Origin: Cryobacterium suzukii
Lineage (GTDB): Bacteria > Actinomycetota > Actinomycetes > Actinomycetales > Microbacteriaceae
Direction of reading: 5' to 3'
DNA: 64,000 nt
Assembly: GCF_004403185.1 (NCBI RefSeq)
Contig: NZ_SOHJ01000002.1
Span: 186,001 to 250,000, forward strand
Shown: one piece after another, positions 41,086 to 48,222 of the stretch
Numbering within the stretch: position 1 is the stretch's first letter
Layout of the letters: every line of letters begins with the position of its first letter
Made by a program: the position numbers and the translations under genes
Notes under the pieces: generated by a model
Seen by the model: the letters and a program-made list of their open reading frames with translations, nothing else
What the model was told of the DNA's origin: nothing
Database searches by the model: none

Positions 41086-42191
41086 ACGCGATCTTTCCAG
41101 AGCCGGGCGAACGCACCCCGTCGACCCGCGACATCCGTCGGTGGCGGCAATACCTGGCCGACGAACAGGCCGAGGCCGCGGTGTACCGCGACCTCGCCAA
41201 CCGTCGCGCCGGCGAAGAGCGCCAGATTTTGCTCGCCCTCGCCGACGCTGAAGGAAGGCACGAGGAACACTGGCGGCAACTGCTGGGCAGTGACGTGGGC
41301 TCGCCCAAACGTGGCGCGCTGCGCACCCGATTTCTGGCGCTGCTCGCCCGCCGGTTCGGTTCGGTGTTTGTGCTTGCCCTCGCCCAGCGGGCCGAGGGCC
41401 GGTCGCCCTACGACGCGGATGCCGACGCGACCAACGCCATGGCCGCCGACGAGACCGTGCACGAAGAGGTTGTGCGCGGTCTCGCCGCTCGGGGCCGCAA
41501 ACGCTTGTCGGGAACCTTTCGGGCCGCCGTGTTCGGCGTCAATGACGGGCTGGTGAGCAACCTCGCTCTCGTGCTCGGCATCGGCGCGACCGGCGTACCC
41601 GCCGCGACCATTTTGTTCACCGGCGTCGCCGGACTGCTGGCTGGGGCGCTCTCGATGGGTGCCGGTGAGTACGTCTCGGTGCGGTCCCAGCGGGAACTGC
41701 TCGACGCTTCCACGCCCGCGGCGCCGGCCAGGAGCGTGCTCTCCCACCTCGACCTCGCAGCCAACGAGCTGACCCTCGTCTACCGGGCCAGGGGCATGTC
41801 AGAAGACGAGGCGGAGGCGTACGCCCGCGGGGTACTGGCCACCGCCTACGCGGCGACCGGACCGATCTCCGCGGTCCGGTCGCAGACTCCCACGCATGAC
41901 GAACACGAGGCCGTCGGCACCGGCACCGGAGCGGCACTGTCGAGTTTCTGCTTCTTCGCCTCGGGCGCGCTATTGCCGGTGCTGCCCTACCTGTTCGGCA
42001 TGAGCGGCTACGCGGCCATCATCGTCGCGACCGTGCTGGTCGGCGTGGCGCTTCTTGCCACCGGTGCCGTTGTGGGCCTGCTTTCCGGCGGTCCGCCGCT
42101 CAAGCGTGCGCTGCGCCAGCTCGTCATCGGCCTCGGCGCGGCCGCGGTCACCTACCTGCTCGGGCTGGTCTTCGGCACCGCGATCGGGTAG
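41082..42191 (+). CDS. Ferritin-like/VIT1 membrane protein (MbfA-like iron or manganese exporter)
   Basis: 369 residues. The N-terminal ~140 residues are a rubrerythrin-type helical domain with possible diiron ligands in DEQAEAAVYRDLAN, AEGRHEEHWRQLL and ADETVHEEVVRGLA. The C-terminal half is a VIT1/CCC1 transporter: FGVNDGLVSNLALVLGIGAT, AGALSMGAGEYVSVRSQREL and three further hydrophobic segments. The pair is that of membrane-bound ferritin MbfA, which exports Fe(II) to limit peroxide stress. GTG start with CGGAGGC; overlaps the preceding small gene by 4 bp. Confidence 0.88.
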   Translation: MNAIFPEPGERTPSTRDIRRWRQYLADEQAEAAVYRDLANRRAGEERQILLALADAEGRHEEHWRQLLGSDVGSPKRGALRTRFLALLARRFGSVFVLALAQRAEGRSPYDADADATNAMAADETVHEEVVRGLAARGRKRLSGTFRAAVFGVNDGLVSNLALVLGIGATGVPAATILFTGVAGLLAGALSMGAGEYVSVRSQRELLDASTPAAPARSVLSHLDLAANELTLVYRARGMSEDEAEAYARGVLATAYAATGPISAVRSQTPTHDEHEAVGTGTGAALSSFCFFASGALLPVLPYLFGMSGYAAIIVATVLVGVALLATGAVVGLLSGGPPLKRALRQLVIGLGAAAVTYLLGLVFGTAIG

Positions 42192-42225
42192 CTGCCAGCC
42201 CTGAACCACCCCCGCCACCGCATAA

Positions 42226-42244
42226 CTCCTGCAAATTGCAGGAG
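42226..42244. promoter_or_regulatory. Inverted repeat CTCCTGCA-aat-TGCAGGAG
   Basis: Perfect 8-bp arms, 3-nt loop, between the VIT1 gene and dinB. No T-run follows, so it may be a weak terminator or an operator for dinB. It does not resemble the actinobacterial SOS box (GAAC-N4-GTTC type). Confidence 0.4.
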
Positions 42245-42284
42245 ATATGCCCGAAAATGGACGCGCCCCCGGTCCGGATCGGGT

Positions 42285-42290
42285 TAGGGT
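42285..42290 (+). promoter_or_regulatory. -10 hexamer TAGGGT, leaderless start of dinB
   Basis: TAGGGT ends 6 nt before the GTG at 42297. Confidence 0.45.
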
Positions 42291-42296
42291 TTTTCG

Positions 42297-43511
42297 GTGG
42301 GCAGACAGGACGGCAGCGGGCGGCAGATTTCGGCGGACGACGTCGACGACCGTTCAGCGACGATGCTGCACGTTGACCTGGACGCGTTCTTTGTCTCGGT
42401 CGAGTTGCTCTCCCACCCCGAATTCGTACACCTGCCGGTGATCGTCGGCCACCGCGGTGGACGTTCGGTCGTCACCGCGGCCAACTACATTGCCCGCAAA
42501 TACGGCGTGAACTCGGCCATGCCAATGTCGCTCGCGCTGCGCCAGTGCCCGAACGCGATCGTACTCGAGCCGCACATGGGACAGTATCGGCACTTTTCCA
42601 ACCGAGTGATGAGTATCTTCGACGACGTCACCCCGCTGGTGGAACGGCTCGGAATCGACGAAGCCTTTCTTGACGTTGCCGGCGCGACTAATTTATTCGG
42701 TTCTCCGGCTGTGATCGGCGAACTCATTCGCGCGCGCGTGTTTGCCGAAACCGGCCTCGTCTGCTCCGTGGGCGCGGCGTCGACCAAGTTCGTCGCCAAA
42801 CTTGCCTCCGGCCTGGCCAAACCCAACGGTCTGCTCGTCGTGCCGGCCGATGCGACGGTCGAGTTTTTGCATCCGCTGCCCGTGACCGCCCTGTGGGGCG
42901 TGGGGTCCGCTACCGAGCAGATGCTGACGCGCCTCGGCCTGAAACTCATCGGCGATATTGCGCACACGCCGCTAGACGTGCTGAAAAAGATGCTGGGGGA
43001 GGCCTCCGGTGTGAAGCTGTTCGAGTTGTCTTGGGGGCGTGACCCACGCTCGGTGACGGTCGAGCGGGAAGAGAAAAGCGTCGGCCACGAAGTGACGTTT
43101 GAGCACGACGAGACCGACATCGACCGACTGCACAGTGAGTTGCTGCGGCAGTGCGACCTTGTGGCCGCTCGGCTGCGGCGCAGCGATCTCGTGGCACGGC
43201 GCGTGGCACTCAAGCTGCGCTACACCGACTTCAGCACCGTTACCCGGTCGCGTACCCTCGCTGAACCGACGAATGTCGGCCGGCGAATTTATGAGGAAGC
43301 AGTCGCTGCGTTCGACCTGCTGGCCGCGTCGGGTATTCGGGTGCGACTGATCGGCGTGCGGGCCGAGCAGCTCGGTACGGCGTCGGGATCGGTGGGTCTG
43401 TGGGATCCCGACGAGGACTGGCGGGGCGCCGAGCTGGCGGTCGACTCCGTGACCGAGCGATTCGGGGCGGGAAGCGTGCGTCCGGCCTCGTTTTTCAAGC
43501 CTCGCCCATAA
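42297..43511 (+). CDS. dinB: DNA polymerase IV (Y family)
   Basis: 404 residues. Catalytic acids lie in HVDLDAFFVSVELLSHPEF and RLGIDEAFLDVAGATNLFG; GYR-like region RSVVTAANYIARKYGVNSAM; thumb HhH LPVTALWGVGSATEQMLTRL; little finger with SVGHEVTFEHDETDIDRLH. It bypasses lesions and lacks proofreading. GTG start, predicted leaderless; about 20 residues precede the polymerase core. No C-terminal beta-clamp motif is obvious in the terminal VRPASFFKPRP. Confidence 0.94.
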   Translation: MGRQDGSGRQISADDVDDRSATMLHVDLDAFFVSVELLSHPEFVHLPVIVGHRGGRSVVTAANYIARKYGVNSAMPMSLALRQCPNAIVLEPHMGQYRHFSNRVMSIFDDVTPLVERLGIDEAFLDVAGATNLFGSPAVIGELIRARVFAETGLVCSVGAASTKFVAKLASGLAKPNGLLVVPADATVEFLHPLPVTALWGVGSATEQMLTRLGLKLIGDIAHTPLDVLKKMLGEASGVKLFELSWGRDPRSVTVEREEKSVGHEVTFEHDETDIDRLHSELLRQCDLVAARLRRSDLVARRVALKLRYTDFSTVTRSRTLAEPTNVGRRIYEEAVAAFDLLAASGIRVRLIGVRAEQLGTASGSVGLWDPDEDWRGAELAVDSVTERFGAGSVRPASFFKPRP

Positions 43512-43524
43512 GGCACGAGTCGGC

Positions 43525-43530
43525 TACCCT
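43525..43530 (+). promoter_or_regulatory. -10 hexamer TACCCT, leaderless start
   Basis: TACCCT ends 6 nt before the ATG at 43537. Confidence 0.45.
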
Positions 43531-43536
43531 GTTGGA

Positions 43537-43866
43537 ATGACCAGCCTCCCGGAAAAACTCGCAGACACCTTCCGTTCCGCCGGTGTGAAATCGGCTTACG
43601 GTGATCCCGTGCAAATTGACGGCGTCACCCTCGTACCAGTGGCGCTCAGCTACTACGGTTTCGGTGGCGGTGATGCCGGCGAAGGTGGTGCTGCCGGATC
43701 CGGTGGAGGCGGCGGTGGGGTATCGCTGCCGATCGGCGCCTATGTCAAGGCGGGCAGCACCGCTCGATTCGAGCCGAACGTCATCGCCCTGCTCGCCGTC
43801 GGTGTGCCGTTCCTTTTTGTCGCCGGCCGAGCCCTGGCCCGAGTAATCCGAGCCCTGAAGAAGTAG
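43537..43866 (+). CDS. GerW (YtfJ)-family protein
   Basis: 109 residues. The pattern YGDPVQIDGVTLVPVALSYY followed by a Gly-rich loop (GFGGGDAGEGGAAGSGGGGG) and PIGAYVKAG is that of the GerW/YtfJ family, first known from Bacillus spore germination but widespread in non-sporulating actinobacteria. A C-terminal hydrophobic helix (VIALLAVGVPFLFVAGRALA) with basic end anchors it in the membrane. Function outside Bacillus is unknown. Confidence 0.75.
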   Translation: MTSLPEKLADTFRSAGVKSAYGDPVQIDGVTLVPVALSYYGFGGGDAGEGGAAGSGGGGGGVSLPIGAYVKAGSTARFEPNVIALLAVGVPFLFVAGRALARVIRALKK

Positions 43867-43877
43867 CCCCGCTCCCT

Positions 43878-43927
43878 GGACGGGGCCCGGGCCCCGTCCG
43901 TGGGCCCAGTCTATAAACTGGGCCCAC
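43878..43927. terminator. Two adjacent strong hairpins
   Basis: First: 22-bp perfect palindrome GGACGGGGCC/GGCCCCGTCC (43878-43899). Second, directly adjoining: GTGGGCCCAGT-ctataa-ACTGGGCCCAC (43900-43927), 11-bp stem. No T-runs. They sit between convergent genes ending at 43866 and 43932, so a bidirectional terminator is likely. Confidence 0.7.
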
Positions 43928-43931
43928 GGTC

Positions 43932-44189
43932 CTAAGGTGGGCCCGGACGCGTACCGCGAGGGCGACGCGCAGAACGGATGCGGCGGGGGCGACGCGCAGA
44001 CCGGGGTCGGCGGGGCCGGCGCCCGAAACGTCGGCGGGCCCATAGGGGCACCCGTGGGCGCAGCCAGTCCGGAAAATGCCACGGGCCGCTCACCGGCAAT
44101 CCCTGGGCGATGCGTCGACGCCGCATCAGGAAGCGACGCATCAACACGAGATACAGCGCCGCCAACACGAGCAGGATGCCGATGCTCAT
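43932..44189 (-). CDS. Possible small membrane protein
   Basis: 85 residues. N-terminal hydrophobic helix (IGILLVLAALYLVLM, residues 3-17), a basic stop-transfer (RRFLMRRRRIAQGLP), an aromatic patch (GPWHFPDWLRPRVPLWARRR) and an Arg/Pro-rich tail. The first 55 residues look protein-like; the tail may be low-complexity coding. A convergent double hairpin follows its stop, which favours a real gene. No clear ribosome binding site. Confidence 0.45.
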   Translation of the reverse strand: MSIGILLVLAALYLVLMRRFLMRRRRIAQGLPVSGPWHFPDWLRPRVPLWARRRFGRRPRRPRSARRPRRIRSARRPRGTRPGPP

Positions 44190-44241
44190 GTCGTGATTCC
44201 CATGCCGTAAGTCTAGGCGGGGCGCTAGAATTGAAAACGAT

Positions 44242-44342
44242 CACGGGAGTCCGGTACACCGGGCTGAGAGGAAGCTGACCAAGCTTCGACCGTCGAACCT
44301 GATCTGGATCATGCCAGCGCAGGGAGGCTTCTCGATCCCGTG
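44242..44342 (+). promoter_or_regulatory. TPP (THI-box) riboswitch
   Basis: The outer stem CACGGGA/TCCCGTG closes the element. Inside are the conserved CTGAGA (44274-44279, in GGGCTGAGAGG) and ACCTGATCTGGATCATGCCA (from about 44298) followed by GCGCAGGGA, the standard thi-box core. It ends 32 nt before the ykoE start, close enough to control its ribosome binding site (GGAAAGGGC) when thiamine diphosphate binds. Confidence 0.95.
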
Positions 44343-44374
44343 CCCTGTATTCACCTACGGAAAGGGCACGAACA

Positions 44375-45034
44375 GTGCACGCTACAACGACTTCACTCAA
44401 TCAGTCCATTCGCCCGGCTTCGACGGCGAAGAAGCCGCGCAACTTTCGCTGGCGCGTGGTCGACATCGTCGTCGCGAGTGTCATCGGCGTCGCGAGCGGG
44501 GTGATCTTCTGGGCCTGGGGCCTGGCCTGGTCCCCGCTCAGCGCCATCCTCGCGTTCACGCCCGGCCTCGAAGGTCTCCTGGCCGGTGGCTGGCTGTTCG
44601 CCGGAGTACTCGGCGGCCTCATCATCCGCAAGCCCGGCGCGGCCGTGTACACCGAGGTCGTCGCCGCCGTCGTGTCGATGCTGATCGGCACCCAGTGGGG
44701 ATTCTCCACGCTCATCTGGGGCGTCGTCGAGGGCCTGGGCGCCGAGATTATTCTCGCGCTGTTCCTGTATACCAACTGGCGGCTCGGCGTCGCCCTGCTC
44801 GCTGGCGCGGGCGCCGGCGCGGCAGTAGGTTTCCTCGACACGACCTTCACGAGCTATGCGGCACTGGATTTCGGCTACAAGGCCGTCTATTTCGTATCCG
44901 CTGTCGTGTCCGGCACCGTGCTGGCCGGCCTGCTGTCCTGGCTGGCCGTGCGCGGCCTGGCCCGCACCGGTGCGCTGAGCCGGTTTGCTGCCGGTCGGGA
45001 AGGGTCGCGAGCACCCTCCGCCGCGATCAGCTAG
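44375..45034 (+). CDS. ykoE: ECF transporter S component, YkoE family (thiamine/HMP uptake)
   Basis: 219 residues with five to six membrane segments, after a ~22-residue polar N-terminus. DIVVASVIGVASGVIFWAWG, FTPGLEGLLAGGWLFAGVLG, IIRKPGAAVYTEVVAAVVSM and VEGLGAEIILALFLYTNW are YkoE landmarks; the family binds hydroxymethylpyrimidine or thiamine for an energy-coupling-factor transporter. Start GTG at 44375 behind GGAAAGGGCACGAACA. The TPP riboswitch directly upstream confirms the vitamin B1 link. Confidence 0.93.
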   Translation: MHATTTSLNQSIRPASTAKKPRNFRWRVVDIVVASVIGVASGVIFWAWGLAWSPLSAILAFTPGLEGLLAGGWLFAGVLGGLIIRKPGAAVYTEVVAAVVSMLIGTQWGFSTLIWGVVEGLGAEIILALFLYTNWRLGVALLAGAGAGAAVGFLDTTFTSYAALDFGYKAVYFVSAVVSGTVLAGLLSWLAVRGLARTGALSRFAAGREGSRAPSAAIS

Positions 45035-45037
45035 CGG

Positions 45038-46567
45038 ATGTTGCACACCCCGCCGTTCCCTGCCGGTCACGATGCGCAGATTCGGGCCGTGCAGATTCGA
45101 GCCAGTGGCTGGGGCTGGCGCCACGCCGGGCGCCACAACCAGGCGGTGTCCGGGCTTGACCTGCAGATCGAGCCCGGTGAGCGGGTTTTGCTGCTCGGTG
45201 CCAGCGGTGCCGGCAAGAGCACCCTGGTGCACGCGCTGGCCGGTGTGCTTGGCGATGCCGAAGACGGCGACGAGACCGGCAGCCTGCTCATCGACGGCCG
45301 CCGCGCGGCCGAGGCGCGCGGGAGGGTCGGACTCGTACTACAGGATCCGGACTCTCAGGTCGTGCTGGCCAGGGTCGGAGACGATGTCGCGTTTGGCTGC
45401 GAGAACCTCGCCGTTCCGCGCGCCGAGATTTGGCCGCGGGTGCGGCAGGCTCTTACCGAGGTCGGCCTGAACCTGCCCCTCGACCACCCCACCTCGAGCC
45501 TGAGCGGCGGGCAGAAGCAGCGTCTGGCTCTGGCCGGCGTGCTCGCCATGCGGCCGGGGCTGCTGCTGCTCGACGAACCGACCGCGAACCTCGACCCCGA
45601 TGGTGTCATCGAGGTGCGCGACGCCGTTGTGCGCTCCCTCGATCGATCCGGGGCCACCTTTGTGGTCATCGAGCATCGGGTCGAGGTCTGGCAGGACGTC
45701 GTCGACCGCGTCATCGTGCTCGACCCGGCCGGGGGTGTGCTGGCCGACGGTCCCACCCGCGAAATCCTGTCGAGGCAGGGCGAACGGTTGGCCACGGCCG
45801 GCGTCTGGGTACCCGCCCTGCCCCCCCGATTTCCGACGCGCTCTCCGATTGCCCCGGCAGAGACCCTGCTGCGGGCCGAGGGACTCGCGGTCGGTCGCGT
45901 TCCGTTTGGCCGGCGCGCGGCATCCGTTGTCGCCGCTGGCATCACCCTCAATCTACGGGCAGGCACCGCCACCGTTGTGACCGGCCCCAACGGCGCTGGA
46001 AAATCCACTCTCGCCCTCACGCTGGCCGGATTGCTGAAGCCGGCGGGGGGAACGCTGCAGGCGAGCGACAAATTTGCGGCCGGTATCGCTTCCGAGCCGC
46101 ACCGCTGGCGTTCCCAGCAGCTGCTGACCCGCATTGGAACCGTTTTTCAAGACCCGGAACATCAATTCCTGGCCGCGACGGTGCGGGCCGACCTACTGAT
46201 CGGCCCGCATGCCCTCGGGCTCAGCGCGGCTGAACAGACCAGCCGCGTCGACGAGCTGATGCACCGGCTGCGACTTGACCATCTCGCTGACGCCAACCCG
46301 TTCACCCTGTCGGGCGGCGAGAAGAGGCGGATGTCCGTCGCCACCGTTCTCGCGACCCGTCCCCGCCTGCTCGTGCTCGATGAGCCGACCTTCGGCCAGG
46401 ATTCCCGTACCTGGCAGGAACTCGTGACCCTGCTGGCCGAGCTGCTCGATGAGGGTACCGCGCTCGTCGCGGTCACCCACGACGCCCAGTTCGTCAGCGC
46501 CCTTGCCGACGAGGAATACCGGCTCGGCACGCCTGACCCGATCCGGCTCGGGGCGGGAGCGCTGTGA
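45038..46567 (+). CDS. ykoD: ECF transporter double ATPase, YkoD
   Basis: 509 residues, two fused ABC ATPase domains. First: Walker A LLLGASGAGKSTLVHALAG, Q-loop LVLQDPDSQ, signature LSGGQKQRLALAG, Walker B LLLLDEPTANLD. Second: VTGPNGAGKSTLALTLAG, TVFQDPEHQ, LSGGEKRRMSVAT, LLVLDEPTFGQD. Both sites look intact. It energises YkoE/YkoC uptake. ATG-like start (ATG at 45038) is 3 bp after ykoE; its TGA overlaps ykoC. Confidence 0.93.
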   Translation: MLHTPPFPAGHDAQIRAVQIRASGWGWRHAGRHNQAVSGLDLQIEPGERVLLLGASGAGKSTLVHALAGVLGDAEDGDETGSLLIDGRRAAEARGRVGLVLQDPDSQVVLARVGDDVAFGCENLAVPRAEIWPRVRQALTEVGLNLPLDHPTSSLSGGQKQRLALAGVLAMRPGLLLLDEPTANLDPDGVIEVRDAVVRSLDRSGATFVVIEHRVEVWQDVVDRVIVLDPAGGVLADGPTREILSRQGERLATAGVWVPALPPRFPTRSPIAPAETLLRAEGLAVGRVPFGRRAASVVAAGITLNLRAGTATVVTGPNGAGKSTLALTLAGLLKPAGGTLQASDKFAAGIASEPHRWRSQQLLTRIGTVFQDPEHQFLAATVRADLLIGPHALGLSAAEQTSRVDELMHRLRLDHLADANPFTLSGGEKRRMSVATVLATRPRLLVLDEPTFGQDSRTWQELVTLLAELLDEGTALVAVTHDAQFVSALADEEYRLGTPDPIRLGAGAL

Positions 46568-47358
46568 GCCTGCTGACCCCGACGATCCGCCCGAGCGTTG
46601 TCGCCCGACTCAACCCGGTCGCCAAGCTCGCCGTTGCCCTGATCGTGAGTTGTGCGCTCCTGCTTTCGATCGACTGGGTCTCGGCGGGGGTTGCCCTGCT
46701 GCTCGAGGCCGGGCTTTTGCTCTGGTGCGGTCTGAGTGCCCGACAATTTTTGCTGCGAACCGCGCCGGTCTGGATCGCGGCCCCAATGGCTGCGGTCACG
46801 ACGGTGCTCTATGGCGAAGACTCCGGCGCGCTGCTGTGGCAGTTCGGATTCATCTCCGTGACCGAAGGCTCAACCCAGCTCGGCCTGGCCATCGGGCTGC
46901 GGGTACTCGCCATCGGTCTGCCCGGCATCGTACTGCTCGCCACAACGGATCCGACGGACCTCGCCGACGGCCTCGCCCAGGTGCTGCGCCTGCCCGCGCG
47001 ATTTGTGCTCGGCGGCCTGGCTGGCCTGCGACTCGTCGGTATGTTCATCGAAGACTGGCACTCGCTCACGCTGGCCCGTCGGGCCCGCGGGGTCGGCGAT
47101 GGTGGTGGACCGCGCGGCGCCGCCCGCCGGTTCTTCGGCCCGGCCTTTTCCCTGCTCGTCATTTCGGTGCGTCGGGGCAGTAAACTCGCTACGGCCATGG
47201 AGGCGCGCGGATTCGGCAGCGACGAGCCCCGCACCTGGGCCAGACCGTCGCGGGTCCGAGCGGCCGACGCGGTCTTGGTCGGCATCGGATTCGCCATTGC
47301 CGGTATCGCCATCGGCGTCGCAGTCTGGGCCGAGACCTGGAGCTTCATTCTTGCCTGA
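46564..47358 (+). CDS. ykoC: ECF transporter T component, YkoC (CbiQ/EcfT family)
   Basis: 264 residues. Hydrophobic segments at about 20-70, 100-125 and 235-260 and the cytosolic coupling helices with the Ala-Arg-Gly signature (LTLARRARGVGDGG and LATAMEARGFGSDEP), which contact the two ATPase domains. Membrane coupling subunit of the thiamine-precursor transporter. GTG start overlaps the ykoD stop (GTGA). Confidence 0.92.
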   Translation: MSLLTPTIRPSVVARLNPVAKLAVALIVSCALLLSIDWVSAGVALLLEAGLLLWCGLSARQFLLRTAPVWIAAPMAAVTTVLYGEDSGALLWQFGFISVTEGSTQLGLAIGLRVLAIGLPGIVLLATTDPTDLADGLAQVLRLPARFVLGGLAGLRLVGMFIEDWHSLTLARRARGVGDGGGPRGAARRFFGPAFSLLVISVRRGSKLATAMEARGFGSDEPRTWARPSRVRAADAVLVGIGFAIAGIAIGVAVWAETWSFILA

Positions 47359-47962
47359 CACCGATACAGGGCCGGCCGCACACGACGATATGGTCTTGCT
47401 GGCACCAATACTGCAGGCCGTGGCCGCTGCCGGTCCGAACCCCGTGGTACTCATCGACGGCCCCAGCGGTGCGGGCAAGAGCACCCTCGCCGACGCGCTC
47501 AGAAAGCACTGGCCTGGCCCGCTTAGGCCGCAACTGGTGCGGATGGACGACATCTATCCCGGTTGGGACGGCCTCGACGCTGCCGTCTGCCATCTGCGCC
47601 GCCACGTTCTCCAGCCACGGCACTTGGGCCTGCCAGCGTCGTGGCAGCGCTACGACTGGACTGCGAGTCAGGCGGCGGAGTGGAATCCGCTTGACGCGGC
47701 GCGCCCCCTCATCGTGGAGGGTTGCGGAACTCTCGCGGCCGCGCACGAACGGCTCAGCCACGTGCGGGTCTGGCTCGCGGCCGACGACGCTCTACGCAAA
47801 CAACGTGCGCTCGATCGCGACGGAGAAGCGTTTCGCACCCACTGGGACCAGTGGCAGCAGGAATGGGCGACCTATCTCGAACAGGAGTCGCCTGAACCTC
47901 GCGCAACCGTCCGTCTACGGGCGGGCAGCTCGGACCGTAGGGGACTAGATTGTCTGCCATGA
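47351..47962 (+). CDS. P-loop kinase-like protein (AAA/nucleoside-kinase type)
   Basis: 203 residues. VVLIDGPSGAGKSTLADALR is a Walker A; LVRMDDIYPGWDGLDAAVC resembles the substrate-binding DD of uridine-kinase-like enzymes; PLIVEGCGTLAAAHERLSHV follows; RKQRALDRDGEAFRTHWDQW is a lid-like segment. Substrate unknown. I chose TTG at 47351 because GGAG lies 8 nt upstream and the frame overlaps the ykoC stop; ATG at 47390 is the alternative. Coupling to ykoC could mean it acts on the imported pyrimidine, but this is inference only. Confidence 0.75.
   Translation: MPDTDTGPAAHDDMVLLAPILQAVAAAGPNPVVLIDGPSGAGKSTLADALRKHWPGPLRPQLVRMDDIYPGWDGLDAAVCHLRRHVLQPRHLGLPASWQRYDWTASQAAEWNPLDAARPLIVEGCGTLAAAHERLSHVRVWLAADDALRKQRALDRDGEAFRTHWDQWQQEWATYLEQESPEPRATVRLRAGSSDRRGLDCLP
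47946..47951 (+). promoter_or_regulatory. -10-like hexamer TAGATT
   Basis: TAGATT ends 7 nt before the ATG at 47959. A second, internal promoter giving a leaderless mRNA is possible although the gene is also coupled to its upstream neighbour. Confidence 0.3.
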
Positions 47963-48222
47963 GCAATACTGACAGCGCAACCCCGACCCTGTACATCGCC
48001 GAGTTCATTGATGGCCCGCTCGAGGGTCAGATCGATTCCCGGGCCCTCGTGCGCGGCAAACACGTTGCACGCATCAGCATGGTGGCCGCCGTCGCCGGAC
48101 TGGAATCGGTGTTCTGGTACGACGAGGTTGACCAACGAGACGTGAGCGGGCAACTCCGCGTGCGCTACTCCTTCGACGAGGGCGAGAGCGATCCGGTCGA
48201 CGCCGAGGTCGATCCGATTTAG
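47959..48222 (+). CDS. Small conserved hypothetical protein
   Basis: 87 residues, not recognised. Beta-rich pattern: TLYIAEFIDGPLEGQIDSRA, VFWYDEVDQRD, GQLRVRYSFDEG; acidic end. No Cys, no membrane segment. Its ATG overlaps the stop of the kinase-like gene (ATGA). Its stop TAG directly abuts the stop of the convergent peptidase gene. Confidence 0.7.
   Translation: MSNTDSATPTLYIAEFIDGPLEGQIDSRALVRGKHVARISMVAAVAGLESVFWYDEVDQRDVSGQLRVRYSFDEGESDPVDAEVDPI

Noticed and set aside
42192-42296. SOS box upstream of dinB
   Set aside because: No GAAC-N4-GTTC-like palindrome is present; the repeat there has a different sequence.
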